64,000 nt of DNA, taken from contig OX328124.1 in assembly GCA_946811695.1 (NCBI GenBank), forward strand, positions 28,762,148 to 28,826,147, in the 5' to 3' direction. The notes under the pieces are model-generated. The model was not told where the DNA came from. It did not search any database and saw nothing but the letters and a program-made list of their open reading frames with translations. The stretch's first letter is position 1. Each line of letters opens with the position of its first letter. This document shows, piece by piece, positions 1 to 11,112 of the stretch. This stretch comes from Gonocerus acuteangulatus (taxonomy: Eukaryota > Arthropoda > Insecta > Hemiptera > Coreidae). Position numbers and translations under genes: made by a program.

Positions 1-125
1 AATCGGAGAAATAAGTGCTTAAAACTTTAAAGTAATTGATTTCGCTTATTCGAACTGTTCTTTTTGTCTGTTTTATTCCTTGTTATTTTTAAATTTTTAC
101 TCTAAGAACTGCTGTTGATTTGAAT
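1..125 (-). mobile_element. Fragment of HINE family B repeat unit
   Basis: The first bases match the end of the roughly 350-bp repeat unit in the family B element at 8174..11112 (same motif near 9325..9385 and 10375..10450), including the phrase AATCGGAGAAATAAGTGCTT. The copy is cut by the left edge of the window and its inner boundary is only approximate. Confidence 0.7.
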
Positions 126-502
126 GGCTCAGAGAATTATTAATTTAATTATCAAATCTTTATTTTTTGAATGTAAGTACACAGAGCCACCCGCTTGGAG
201 TCTCCTAGGCTCACTACAGGTGTTATTGTATTTACATATTTTTTTCTGACTCTTAAATCGTAATTGATGATAAAATTCTGCACGTTTTAAGTGATTTTAA
301 AGCTTTTAAACAGGTTTTTATTTTACATATTTTGTCAAAAATCTATATATTTACATATTCTGCCATAAATACATATTTGTGCTACACATTGTGATTTTTG
401 ATTTTATTTTGTAATGGAAAAAAATAAAGAGGAAACCAAGAAAGAAGGTAATGCTTTATCCATTGAGTCTAGATCACTGTATTTTTTCTAATTCTAAGAA
501 GC
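126..502. other. AT-rich sequence, nothing recognised
   Basis: No long open frame, RNA gene, terminal repeat or tandem structure was seen. It separates the HINE fragment from the 73-bp tandem array. Confidence 0.5.
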
Positions 503-1086
503 AAAGGTGTCTGGAAGCCATTATTGATTAACAATTATATTATTCCTTTAATCAACTCTCAAAAACTAGTGGAAGAAAGGTGTCTGGAAGCCATTATTGA
601 TTAACAATTATATTATTCCTTTAATCAACTCTCAAAAACTAGTGGAAGAAAGGTGTCTGGAAGCCATTATTGATTAACAATTATATTATTCCTTTAATCA
701 ACTCTCAAAAACTAGTGGAAGAAAGGTGTCTGGAAGCCATTATTGATTAACAATTATATTATTCCTTTAATCAACTCTCAAAAACTAGTGGAAGAAAGGT
801 GTCTGGAAGCCATTATTGATTAACAATTATATTATTCCTTTAATCAACTCTCAAAAACTAGTGGAAGAAAGGTGTCTGGAAGCCATTATTGATTAACAAT
901 TATATTATTCCTTTAATCAACTCTCAAAAACTAGTGGAAGAAAGGTGTCTGGAAGCCATTATTGATTAACAATTATATTATTCCTTTAATCAACTCTCAA
1001 AAACTAGTGGAAGAAAGGTGTCTGGAAGCCATTATTGATTAACAATTATATTATTCCTTTAATCAATTCTCAAAAACTAGTGGATG
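503..1086. repeat. Tandem array, 73-bp unit x 8
   Basis: Eight head-to-tail copies begin at 503, 576, 649, 722, 795, 868, 941 and 1014. The units are almost identical; the last differs by one base in the TCAACTCTC segment and by a change at its end. There is no coding potential across units (73 is not a multiple of 3). The very low divergence points to recent expansion, so copy number is likely polymorphic. Confidence 0.97.
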
Positions 1087-1372
1087 AATCATTTCGATAT
1101 TATTTTCCAAACTCGAGATGTAAAATAATGAATTTTGAACCTATTTTATTTCTTAGCTCCTAAAGTGCATTGGACGAAACGCTCGGACACGTGTCGACAA
1201 TTTTTCAATGCAAAATCACTAGAAAAAATGGGTCTGATCGGTGATCCCATCTCTGTATCAGACCGGCGTCATTTCACGTGTGATAATTAAAAAAAGAATT
1301 TTGTTGCAAACAATTTTCCAATGATGCTCATCTATAGAAACTTATTTTTTCTCTTTTAAAAAGAGTTCCTAA
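1087..1372. other. Unassigned sequence
   Basis: No gene or element recognised. It contains CACGTG motifs near 1188 and 1277 and a short inverted repeat (GGTCTGAT ... ATCAGACC, about 1230..1264). Confidence 0.4.
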
Positions 1373-2039
1373 TTTTAGCACTTTCCTCCGAAGGAAAGTA
1401 GCTATTGAGGTTGGACTCATGACGGAATTTTTGAAAAATTTTTGAAAAAGTATATTTCGACGAAACTCGGTATTCGTAGTGGTAATCTACAGGTAAATAT
1501 GTGTTGTAAAAAGAAACTAAATCGGTTCATTAGAAGGGGGGGGGTTTACTCCTGACCCAAATTCCTAATATACTCATACCGGTCGTAATTTCTGCTGTAT
1601 TGTAACGAAACGCTGTATACGTCCTGGGTAACTCATGAGAAAGAAGTGTTGTAAAAATGAGCTGAATCGGTCAATCGGAAAGCGGGGGTTTAATTTGTAA
1701 TATATTTGAATAGAAAAGCCGGCAGACGTAGGTTCACAAAGCCGCCGCAAGGAGCGCTTTCTACCACTAGAGTGACTGTATCCTGTTCCTGCGTTAGATC
1801 AAAATACGATAATATAAGGATTTTTGTATTTATTACGTAGTGTAGTAGGTACCACGTGTAAACATAACTCTGGATGCAAATTAATAATTGATCAGTTACT
1901 CATTACAAAATGAGAACTATTCACGTTTTTATTTTATTTATGTAGGATATTTTAAGCAAATTGTTCTGGAAAGCAGTCTACACTACCCAAATTCTGAGGA
2001 TAGTGCTTAGTTATGCAGCTCCTGCGTGACGGACTTTTT
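1373..2039 (-). mobile_element. HINE family A, copy A1 (internally deleted)
   Basis: Non-autonomous Helentron-like element read on the minus strand. The left end is the complement of the family A 3' hairpin (arms around CTTTCC/GGAAAG) followed by GTGCTAAAA. The right end is the complement of the family 5' end, AAAAAGTCCGTCACGCAGGAGC. The body has one and a half of the family's roughly 145-bp internal units with their C-run (G-run here). Compared with copies at 14985 and 23090 the TA microsatellite and neighbouring units are missing, so it is an internal deletion derivative. Confidence 0.8.
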
Positions 2040-2696
2040 ATTTATGCTTTCTTTTTCAATATGTTATTGGGTTTTAGTCATTTTTATCTTTCCATTTATA
2101 ATAACCATTTATGTATAATAAAGTTCGTACTAATTATTTATGCTTCTCTTTTCAATATTTTATAGTGTTTTAGGTATTTTTTAATTCTTTTCAATTCTTT
2201 ATTACATATTTCGTTATATATAGTTAAATATACCTATATGTACATATTTTGAATTTTGTTTTAAATGGACATCCGTTCCCTACTCATTAGTAACACATAA
2301 TATACAATTACTTGTGCCTGCAATGATAGCATAAGCACCATTTCTTCACGAACTATCACAGCACGGATCTGTTACAAACACCGTCACCATGTGGTGGAGT
2401 CCTGATTACAGGAACGGCTACTGAATGCTAACGAGGTCACACCACTGAGATCAGTAATATCGTTACAACAACTATCTGTGACCAGGCATGTCTGAACTGC
2501 TTCTGAATTCGATTTCTAAAATATAAATAGGCGATAAAAGACATTTTATGGTTGCATTAAAGTTTGGAACAGATTGCGGCTCTTGGAGTTAATTATGATC
2601 AACAGATTAAGCAAATCGAAAAACATTGTCCTCATAAGTAGATCAAGATACAATTGTTGCTCTGAATCCACAAGAATGCTGTTATTAAAGTTAACA
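2040..2696. other. Unassigned AT-rich sequence
   Basis: No gene, RNA or bounded element recognised between the HINE and the 5S-headed SINE. Confidence 0.4.
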
Positions 2697-2891
2697 GCCA
2701 ACGGCCATAACCACGTTGAATGCACCGGTTCCCGCAGATCACCGAAGTTAAACAACGTCGGGCGTGGTCAGTACCTGAATGGGTGACCGAACACGTGCTG
2801 TTGGCATTATAAAAGGGTGGCAACCTGTAGATAGCCCGGCGCTAATAGCCAAATAGTTGATGCGCCGTTAAAAACGAAAAAAAAATGTTGC
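2697..2891 (+). mobile_element. 5S rRNA-headed SINE with composite tail
   Basis: Positions 2697..2807 are a 5S rRNA relative: they open with GCCAACG, carry ACCGAAGTTAAACAACGTCG and GGGTGACCG, and close with GTGCTGTTGGCAT, but lack about 10 bases of the 3' third, so this is not a working 5S gene. The next block (about 2810..2843) matches the central region of the tRNA-headed SINE family gamma (43551..43751). The last block (about 2839..2878, CGGCGCTAAT ... GATGCGCCGT) matches the 3' tail of SINE family beta. It ends in an A-rich run. 5S-headed SINEs (SINE3 class) are known; the mixed tail is what I see here. Confidence 0.85.
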
Positions 2892-3090
2892 TGTTTGTAT
2901 AGAGTTGCTGCTTTTTCCAACACTACACGATTTTACAATATTTTTGGGAAGTCTTTACACTGATGTTTAGTAAGTACAATGAAATTTTTATCGCCGCATA
3001 TCTGGGAGATTTGCCACACGAATATAAAAATATAACACATCACGTTTGCATTAATTATCGATATTAATTTTCATTGTATAAAAAAATGCG

Positions 3091-3148
3091 TAATCAATCT
3101 TACCAATTTTCTTAAATTTGAGTTTAAGAAAATTGGTAAGATTGATTA
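3091..3148. repeat. Perfect 26-bp hairpin
   Basis: Arms 3091..3116 and 3123..3148 are exact complements around a 6-base loop. Lack of any mismatch suggests a recent inverted duplication rather than an old RNA gene; a small-RNA precursor is possible but not supported by anything else. Confidence 0.9.
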
Positions 3149-3272
3149 ATACCTTATTCACTTGTCTAATACGTTACTTTATTATATCATGTACTTAAAA
3201 TGTACTTGAAAGTCTGAATTCCCCTCTACATTTAGGATGATTGTTTTTTTTTTTAATTATTAATGCTCTTAC

Positions 3273-3409
3273 GGTCTCCCATACTAATGGCTTTAGCCCC
3301 AGTTTCTCATGCGGGAGATGGTGGGTTCGATTCCCACCGGTGACAGGACTTTACACGGTTCGTTGAGAAAATTCCTCCGTCCCCCTTGGGTGTAGGTGCT
3401 AAAAAAAAA
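3273..3409 (+). mobile_element. SINE family beta, 3'-truncated copy
   Basis: tRNA-derived SINE. The head starts GGTCTCCCATACTAATGGC (A-box region) and has the B box GGTTCGATTCCC at about 3331..3342. The body is the family's AAAATTCCTCC...GGTGCTA block. It stops before the conserved tail hairpin and ends in A residues. Full copies are at 17359..17522 and 51783..51939 on the other strand. Confidence 0.8.
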
Positions 3410-4135
3410 TACCCTTATTTTTATGAATATTCTAAAGGTCTCCCGTAGAAAAAAAAATAAATAAAAGATCTATTCGTAATTTGCGAAAGTTTCTTATCCT
3501 TCTTAAATTATTTAATTCCATTCGATTTTCGTAATAAGGTTATGAAAAACTAAGCAGCTATATTTTCCAAATCCGGATCATATTTTTTTTTTTATATTCT
3601 TTTTAATACAATCACCTTAATTTAGGAGAGCTGACATCTTTATGAATGCTTTGAAGGGGAAGAATTTCGTCTTGATTTAATTGATTACGTCAAAAGGATT
3701 ATCGCGACAAGAACGCGTTGATTAGGATAAATTGTGCCACGCTCCTCCGCACAGGTAGCTTCGTTAGAATTCCCCCCAATTATTCTGAGTATTTAAGAAA
3801 CTGGAAAACTAAACTCTGAGAATCAGGTTGAATAAATTGGAATCTAGGAACTGGATGGGGGATAAAAAAAAATCAAGGCTTCAAGGAACGTCTTTATAGA
3901 AGGGTGAAATAATAAAATTTCCCCGTAAGAAACAACTTTATGGGGGGAAAACATTCCTACCAACTCTAATCGACCAATTTCCCTTTATTTATCCAACCAT
4001 TCAACTCCTATAAGGCTGCGAGGACTCTCTCTTCATATTAATGCACCTCAAGTCTTTGCATATTTCTAAACCACTACTAAAATGTTCTTCTACCGTCTAC
4101 AAAAAGTCTGTTCGCCATCTTAAAATTGTCTGTTA
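3410..4135. other. Unassigned sequence
   Basis: No open frame of note, terminal repeat or RNA gene recognised. Confidence 0.35.
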
Positions 4136-4137
4136 AT

Positions 4138-4405
4138 TATCTACAAGAAATCAGTCTAGACAATCGTCGTGAAGAAGTTGTCCTTGCAAGATTGAAAATC
4201 GGACATACGCGGCTAACTTATGAATACCTTATGACCAAAACTGAAAATCCAACCTGTACAACATGCGAAAGCGACCTAACCGTAAAATATATCTAAACTG
4301 ACTGGCAATGACGACTTAATTTGGACATTCCTTACGACATGACAGAACTCCTTGGAGATTGACTAGATACTCTCACACCTAAAAGACACCAACATACTTG
4401 ACAAA
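4138..4405 (+). pseudogene. I-type LINE, degenerate ORF2 C-terminus
   Basis: Conceptual translation from about 4158 reads REEVVLARLKIGHTRL, then YEYLMTK and a CxxC knuckle (PTCTTC), the usual end of I/Jockey-group LINE ORF2. Stops interrupt what should be KHILT-C and later positions. Its closest relatives in the window are 12229..13039 (minus), 27240..27635 and 46100..46201. It runs into a TA tract. Confidence 0.8.
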
Positions 4406-4442
4406 ATATAATATATATATATATATATATATAAATATATAT

Positions 4443-4866
4443 AAAAAAAAATCAGTCCCGTAACAGGCCACGAGGGCCCTGAGGGGCAGATACTATAGAG
4501 GTATCTGATTCATGACCATACGGCACACTAGGGAGATAGTATGGTCAGTACTATGCTCCGGCGGCCTGATTTTCCCCTTAGCCGCTTCGACTGCTAGAGT
4601 CATTAGCACCCAATGTACCCATTATTTTTTTTTTATTTATTTTTTTTTTTGGTGCATCTATTTCCAGGATCATTAGCACCATTGTGAATTGGGTACCCAT
4701 TATTAAATTAATTAAAGGGTGGGTCGGCCTAGGGACGGTCAGGGAGGCCGAATTCAACCCATGAACGAAGACACTAGAAGAAAAAATCTTTAGTGCTGTC
4801 TCGGGATTTGAACTCAGGCCTCCAGCTTACTAGTCCAGTGCTCTACCACTGAGCTAACCTCGCCCC
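4443..4866 (-). mobile_element. SINE family alpha, with nested SINE beta tail
   Basis: On the minus strand the element starts GGGGCGAGGTTAGCTCAGTG (tRNA-like A box) with a B box near GAGTTCAAATCCC and ends GTTACGGGACTGATTTTTTT, so its 3' end is a T run. Other copies: 30539..30884, 62721..63085 (minus), 60870..61221, 48072..48248 and 51274..51535 (plus). Inside, about 4627..4690 is extra relative to the other copies and matches the SINE beta tail (GGTGCTAATGATCC ... GATGCACC plus A-rich end, minus strand), so a second SINE has landed in it or recombined at the ATTAGCACC motif. TA microsatellites flank both sides. Confidence 0.88.
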
Positions 4867-4868
4867 CT

Positions 4869-4933
<65 letters not shown>

Positions 4934-4957
4934 GTATATATATATATATATATCTTT
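4867..4957. repeat. TA microsatellite
   Basis: Long (TA)n with two interruptions near 4929..4936. It borders the SINE alpha copy. Confidence 0.95.
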
Positions 4958-5088
4958 TCTTTTTTTTAAGTAAGATTTTTTATCACAACTGATTGCATGT
5001 TTCACCGCAAAGTAGATCACTTAGCTGTATAATTAGATTTATACGTGGAATTAAAATTCACAGAATTGTATATATGTACTAATTAACA

Positions 5089-5089
<1 letters not shown>

Positions 5090-5130
<41 letters not shown>
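5090..5130. repeat. TA microsatellite
   Basis: (AT)n run. The surrounding 4958..5543 is AT-rich and otherwise unassigned; short frames here come from low complexity. Confidence 0.9.
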
Positions 5131-5132
<2 letters not shown>

Positions 5133-5543
5133 GTATAATTGTAAGTATAATTGTAGTAGGCCTTGGCTATATACTAGTAGTAGTATTAAAGTAAATTTTA
5201 TTATATACATATACAAATAATAGGTCCTTGCGAAATTTACAATAAATTTACATAAGGTTGCATATAATCCGTCAGCTACGCGACACCACATAATATTATA
5301 TACATGAAAATAAAATAAAAACAATATGAGAGATTTGAAATAATATAAAAACAAATAAATAAGTAAAACAAAAATTGATCCTCCTTATTCCTGATAATCA
5401 AATTTAAAATTCATAGCCTCTTTAACGTAGTGGTATAGTTTTGAGTATTCCTGGCCTTGATTATATATACAGAATGCACATATAAAGACAATAACGTAAT
5501 AATATATACATGATGTAAGTATACAAACAATTATGTAATTTAA

Positions 5544-6461
5544 CCCTTCCAACGGAACATCCGTCTCCCAGGCGGGTATAGTTTAAAGAAGTAACCATAT
5601 GTATGGTTGTATGGTGTTAAGGATGGCTTGGCTTTAAGTTTGCTCAGTTTACACCTTTCCCTCCACGGACAGCACGGTAGTTTAGCCAACATCCGTCTCT
5701 CGAGTCGGTAAGAGCGCTTTTTCTCAAAGACACTCCGTCTACAAGACGGATGTTCCTACTAGCGTACGTTCCGAGTAGCCGTCTGCTAGACGCGTGTTCC
5801 GATTAATGTACTCATTCTGACGCTGACTTACGCAGAACTTCAAGCAATGCATACTAAAATAAAAGATTAGGATTCAGAAGCGTACAAAAACACATTTTTT
5901 TAGTACTAATTATAATTTTTCGTAACTTTTTATCAGTCTACATTTTTGTAACTTTTTACTAGTCTAATACTTTTGTACTTTTTTTTTCTAGTCTAATTCT
6001 TCGAGTTTTGACTTTTTCTATTTTTTCTCATGGTAATTTTTTACGAGTTTACATTTTCGTATCTTTTTATTAGTCTACATTTTCAAAAATATTTACTACT
6101 CTATTATTTTTGTATTTTTCATTTTGTAACTTTTTTCTCGTTGTAATTTTTTGCTGTAAATTTGACTGAAATTAATGTAATAAAAGTAAATAAAAGAAAG
6201 AAAAAAAAGACTGCATAGGCAGAAATAATTTGGGTTTCCTATACAAACATTTCATAATTTTAACGAAATTCAGAAATAAATATTTTTCTTTTGTAGCATT
6301 TATTTTTCCTTTAACAAACAAAACTACGGACCAATTATTAGATAAATGATAAGTGACTTAAAAATAATTATTAGGGTGGTGACAATGTGGAAAACAAGGT
6401 ACCCGTAACAGAGACGGATGTTCCTACTAATAGAAGAAAAAAAGATGTTCCGCTATAAGGG
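5544..6461. mobile_element. piggyBac-type non-autonomous element
   Basis: Bounded by TTAA at 5540..5543 and 6462..6465. Ends are CCCTTCCAACGGAACATC and GATGTTCCGCTATAAGGG, an imperfect inverted repeat. TTAA duplication plus a CCC start is the piggyBac signature. Near the ends lie palindromic repeats of the form AACATCCGTCT-N3-AGACGGATGTT (about 5555, 5688, 5745, 5775 and 6405). Positions 5915..6110 hold a loose tandem of T-rich units with the phrase TAGTCTACATTTT. No transposase frame is present. A related element is at 41368..43367. Confidence 0.85.
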
Positions 6462-6465
6462 TTAA

Positions 6466-7013
6466 TGTAATGTAATAATATATAAACGATATAAATATAT
6501 AGAAAATTACTTAATATAACATAATGTAATAACATATACACAATGTAAACATGTAGACAATAATGTAATATATAAAAAAGTGTAAGGTGTAAATCGCTAT
6601 AAAGCATTACAACAAAAAAAAAAAAAAAACAAAGAACTCAGTCTACCCTCTAAAAAAATTTCGTTTGCCAACTAATAAAAGGTTAGCTATCATCTACTAA
6701 AAGTCCGTCAACTACCTATAAAGAGTCCGAAACCAAATCATATCATTGAACAATTATTAGCATAAGTGTCATTTGGAAACTCTTTATTGAAAAATTTAAT
6801 ACTTTTTCAATAAATTTTAATGTTTTTTAAACTTGTTTCCAATTTTACTGTTATCACATATTTATAAAAACTTTTTATTTTAAGGTCTTAATAATCGAAA
6901 TCTCCATGATGCATGTGCAAACTTTGGTTCCATTTTACGTAAATATTACACTTTGAAAATAGATTCATTCCAATCTACTTATCGATAAAAAGTTTAGGCT
7001 ATCAACGTCACAT
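6466..7013. other. Unassigned AT-rich sequence
   Basis: Nothing recognised; short frames are low-complexity. Confidence 0.35.
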
Positions 7014-7049
7014 CGTTAGCCCTATAATAAACATATTATAGGGCTAACG
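7014..7049. repeat. Perfect 16-bp hairpin
   Basis: Arms CGTTAGCCCTATAATA (7014..7029) and its exact complement (7034..7049) with a 4-base loop. No other signal nearby supports a gene. Confidence 0.9.
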
Positions 7050-7156
7050 AACGTCGCGTGAGAATCAACAAAAATGTTTTCAAGAGCGGATTCTTCTGGT
7101 TGCCCAAATTGGACAATCCTTTAGATGCTAAAGCATTGGCTGACTCACACACACAC

Positions 7157-7158
7157 AC

Positions 7159-7213
<55 letters not shown>
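7157..7213. repeat. TA microsatellite with CA start
   Basis: An ACACACAC run followed by (TA)n. Confidence 0.95.
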
Positions 7214-7214
<1 letters not shown>

Positions 7215-7511
7215 TCTCGCACAAACAATAAACACAACCATTTCTCATCTTACTTTAAGTGCGCTGGAGTTTTCCGATTTTGCTAAACTTATAATTTGTC
7301 CTATTTGAAGACTTATACCTCCAAAAAATCTTCTGAACAGAATTGTAACCCTAACGGTGCATTTTCTATATCTGGGCATATCAGTGTTGCCCCACAGGGT
7401 GTCTGGTGGGAAATTTATATCTTTAAATACGATTATTTCAAAAAGTATTAAACAGTGCGGAGGGAGGGTGGCGCATTTGGAATTATCGATTGTGCGGATT
7501 TGTCAGTCACG

Positions 7512-8113
7512 ATGCCGCAGTGGTCGAGTGAGCATCGCGCGTTCGCTATGGAGACATTTTTTAAGAGTAATGATTCTTACGTAATTGCCCGTCGACAATT
7601 TTGTTCAAAGTTCGGCATTCCTTATCCACGCATGAGATAATTGGACAATTGTTTTCGAAAATTCTCGACGCAAGGCGACGAATGACAACGGTGAAAATTA
7701 TCGACGCATGATTACGGAATTCTTTTGGCCAAACCTGCGAGCTCTTCCATCGTACTCTTCACACACGTGGTTTCAACAGGATGGGGTGACTGCACACATA
7801 GCCAGAGCATCGATGAATTTGCTTCGGGAAAATTTCCCCCTAAAACTGATCAGTCGCTTTGGGGATATCCCATGGCCACCGAGGTCGCCCGATCTAACTC
7901 CCATGGATTTGTATTTTATGGTGCTTCGTCAAAGAGAGGGTTTATAATGACAATCCCCAATCTCTTGTGGCTTTAAAGGAAAATATTCGTCGAGAAATCA
8001 GCATAATTGAACCACGTTTACTGCAGCGTTTGACGCAGAACACAAGGCTCCGTTTTGAACAGTGTTTTCAACTCCACGGAAGGCATCTGGATGGCATACT
8101 CTTTAAAAAATAA
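7512..8113 (+). pseudogene. Mariner-type transposase remnant
   Basis: Broken DDE transposase with an N-terminal helix-turn-helix of the kind common in insect mariner-like elements. The start at 7512 reads MPQWSSEHRAFAMETFFKSN, then a stop near 7638. A second segment in another frame (7708..7947) contains WFQQDGVTAHIAR, where the D is the middle catalytic Asp, and PWPPRSPDLTPMD, with the third catalytic Asp. The end (8028..8113) spells the family's LLQRLTQNTRLRFEQC and GRHLDG-ILFKK phrases in a further frame. The first catalytic region is missing, and at least two frameshifts and one deletion make it inactive. Confidence 0.85.
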
Positions 8114-8173
8114 AATCCGCATTTCCATTCTATCGTTCAATGCTCTTAATTAAACTTTGTGTCAATTATTACG

Positions 8174-8335
8174 TTTTAGCGCGGTTCCTCCCTCCCCCAT
8201 AGGGAGGAACCCCGCTTATAAGGTTGATACAATGAAACAATCCGGAAGTGCCGACTAGAAAATTTTGCGTTTCAGAACCCCTAGAAACCGAAAATAACGG
8301 TGGTTCAAATTTGTATATATATATATATATGTATA

Positions 8336-8390
<55 letters not shown>

Positions 8391-11112
8391 CTGTTCGCTC
8401 TCTAAATAGAAGACGAATGGTCCAATTTTGATGAAATTTGGTACAAAAATCTGTCGTCCAATTTGAAAGGTCAAGTTCGTTAACCAGCAAAATCCGCCCA
8501 CTGGAAGATGGCGTTTGGGGCGAAATTCGCGCAGAAAAAATCGTAACGCTTACGTTTTTGAGTTCATAAGCTTGTAAGTACTCGTTTTATAGGCTTCTTG
8601 GGCTAGAAAAACGAATGAAACCATTTTCAAGGCGATAGCTTTAACCGTTGTCGAGAAAATTGGAAAAATAGTTTTTGAATACCGTTTTTGGTTTGGGTAC
8701 TTAGAATAACGGGATTCAGTTGAAACATTATCTGCATGTTCTACTTTCATTAAAACTAATATGTTGAAAGTTATGTTACGTTTGGAGTTAAGGAAGGGTT
8801 AGAATAAAATATTTTATGAACAGACATGAAATGTTTTGGAAACTTCGTATACTTTCATTAATATCTCGAACATGGTTGGGAAATCGTGGTAAGTGGATTT
8901 AAACTATTTGAAAGCTTACTAAATTTTCTACAAAAATGATTCTAAAACTATTTTTGATTAGGTTATGTCAATCGGAGAAATAAGTGCTTAAAACTTCAAA
9001 TACGTCTGTTTTGTTCTTATGAACGGGTTTTTGTCGTTCTTTTTGTAATTTTTGTCTCTTTCCCTTGGTTTTTTATTGCTTTTTATTTTTGTAATTTCTT
9101 ATGTTGTATTTGTAAGGAAAATGTATATGTGTGTAAAACAGGACAGGTAAAATGAGACCAATTTTCTGTTGTCAGAAATAATAAAAAGTTTTGGGAACTT
9201 CGTATAATTTCTTAATATCTCGAAAACGGTTGAAAATCTTGTGAAGCGAAAGGTTACCATTCGAAAGCTTACTAAATGGTCTACAAGAAAGGTTCTAAAG
9301 AAAGTTTTGAATAAGCGATGTCAATCGGAGAAATACGTGCTTAAAACTTTTAAGTAATTGATTTCGCTCATTCGAACTGTTCTTTTTGTCTTTGATTTTG
9401 GTACTTAGAATAACGGGATTCAGTTGAAACATTATCTGCATGTTCTACTTTCATTAAAACTAATATGTTGAAAGTTATGTTACGTTTGGAGTTAAGGAAG
9501 GGTTAGAATAAAATATTTTATGAACAGACATGAAAAGTTTTGGAAACTTCGTATACTTTCATTAATATCTCGAACACGGTTGGGAAATCGTGGTAAGTGG
9601 ATTGAAACTATTTGAAAGCTTACTAAATTCTCTACAAAAATGATTCTAAAACTATTTTTGATTAGGTTATGTCAATCGGAGAAATAAGTGCTTAAAACTT
9701 CAAATACGTCTGTTTTGTTCTTATGAACGGGTTTTTGTCGTTCTTTTTGTAATTTTTGTCTCTTTCCCTTGGTTTTTTATTGCTTTTTATTTTTTTAATT
9801 TCTTATGTTGTATTTGTAAGGAAAATGTATGTGTGTAAAACAGGACAGGTAAAATGAGACCAATTTTCTGTTGTCAGAAATAATAAAAAGTTTTGGGAAC
9901 TTCGTATAATTTCTTAATATCTCGAAAACGGTTGAAAATCTTGGGAAGCGAAAGGTTACCATTCGAAAGCTTACTAAATGGTCTACAAGAAAGGTTCTAA
10001 AGAAAGTTTTGAATAAGCGATGTCAATCGGAAAAATAAGTGCTTAAAACTTTTAAGTAATTGATTTTGTTTATTCGAACTTTTTTTTTTGTCTTTGATTT
10101 TGGTACTTCGAATTATGGGATTCAGTTGAAACATTTTCTGCATGTTCTAATTTCATCAAAACTAGTATGCTGAAAATTTACTTACGTTTGGAGTTAAGGA
10201 AGGGTTAAATTAAAATAATTTATTAATAGAGATGAAAAGCTTTGGAAACGTCATATACTTTCCTTAATATCTCGAAAACGGTTGAGAATCTTGGTAAACG
10301 GATGGTTACCATTCGAAAGCTTACTAAATGCTTTAGAAAACAGGTTCTGAAGAAAGTTTTGATTAGGCGATGTCAAACGGAGAAATAAGTACATAAAACT
10401 TAGAAGTTTGATAAACGATAATTGATTTCGTTTATTTATACGGTTCTTTTTGTCTGTTTTTATTTCTTGTTATTTCGTTATTGCTTCTAGGAGGAGGATG
10501 TATTTCTCAATAAAACAGGGGAATAAATACAAATTCTTTGAACCTGTAACAGAACTGAAAACGTAAATATTCGCCGTGTAGGGTCAGTCCGGGTCGAGGT
10601 AGTCTGCCGGTTCAGGTAGGCTTTTATTGCACTTCATAAATCAAGATTCATTGTTCTCATCAAGCATTCTAGGACAGCTGACAGTTACCTTTACCTGTAG
10701 GAAGTCATGCAGCCAAATTCTATACTAGAAATATAATTATATTTTGTTGTTGAATGTGGCCGTAGTTCAATAAAAAATAACACTACTTTCTCATTTTCAT
10801 GTACAATTTTATTTTGTTTAATTGCATTTAAAAGTAAAATGGATATGTTAGCACTGCAAGTTAAGTAAATTAGAAATATATTCGTAGAAGAGTCTTCGTA
10901 GACCGAAACTTGGGACGGCAGAAAGAGTAATTTCTGCTTAGGATAGTTTCATCCCTAGCCGAAAATCTTGTTGTTTTTTTTCATATTTGTTTACATTAGG
11001 AATGATCCAAACAAAGTAATAACTGTTTCTATTCTAAGTCTACAAAATAACACTAGGGATATGAATGGAACCGCGCTAAGATGACGCAGTTCCTGCGAGT
11101 CGGACTTTTTTT
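8174..11112 (-). mobile_element. HINE family B, copy B1, long form
   Basis: Helentron-like non-autonomous element read on the minus strand. The left end is the complement of the 3' hairpin (GGTTCCTCCCT ... AGGGAGGAACC) plus GCGCTAAAA. The right end is the complement of AAAAAGTCCGACTCGCAGGAACTGCGTCATCTTAGCGCGGTTCC (given here as the 5' end; key parts GCAGGAACTGC and TTAGCGCGGTTCC). A TA microsatellite lies at 8318..8386, then a tandem array of five units (8690..10450). It sits inside the mariner-type element at 7395..11152. Confidence 0.87.
8690..10450. repeat. Tandem array of ~350-bp units with 700-bp higher order
   Basis: The anchor phrase AATATCTCGAA recurs with its surrounding context at about 8856, 9215, 9559, 9916 and 10265, giving spacings near 350 bp. 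Odd and even units differ: units 1 and 3 share GAAACTTCGTATACTTTCAT and units 2 and 4 share GGGAACTTCGTATAATTTC, so the true repeat is a roughly 700-bp dimer. It lies inside HINE copy B1. Two units occur in B2 and one in B3. Confidence 0.9.

Noticed and set aside
503..1086. CRISPR-like array
   Set aside because: The units are contiguous 73-bp copies with no variable spacers, in a eukaryotic genome.
2697..2807. A genuine 5S rRNA gene
   Set aside because: About 10 bases of the 3' third are missing, substitutions fall in conserved positions, and it is fused to SINE modules instead of ending in a T-run terminator.
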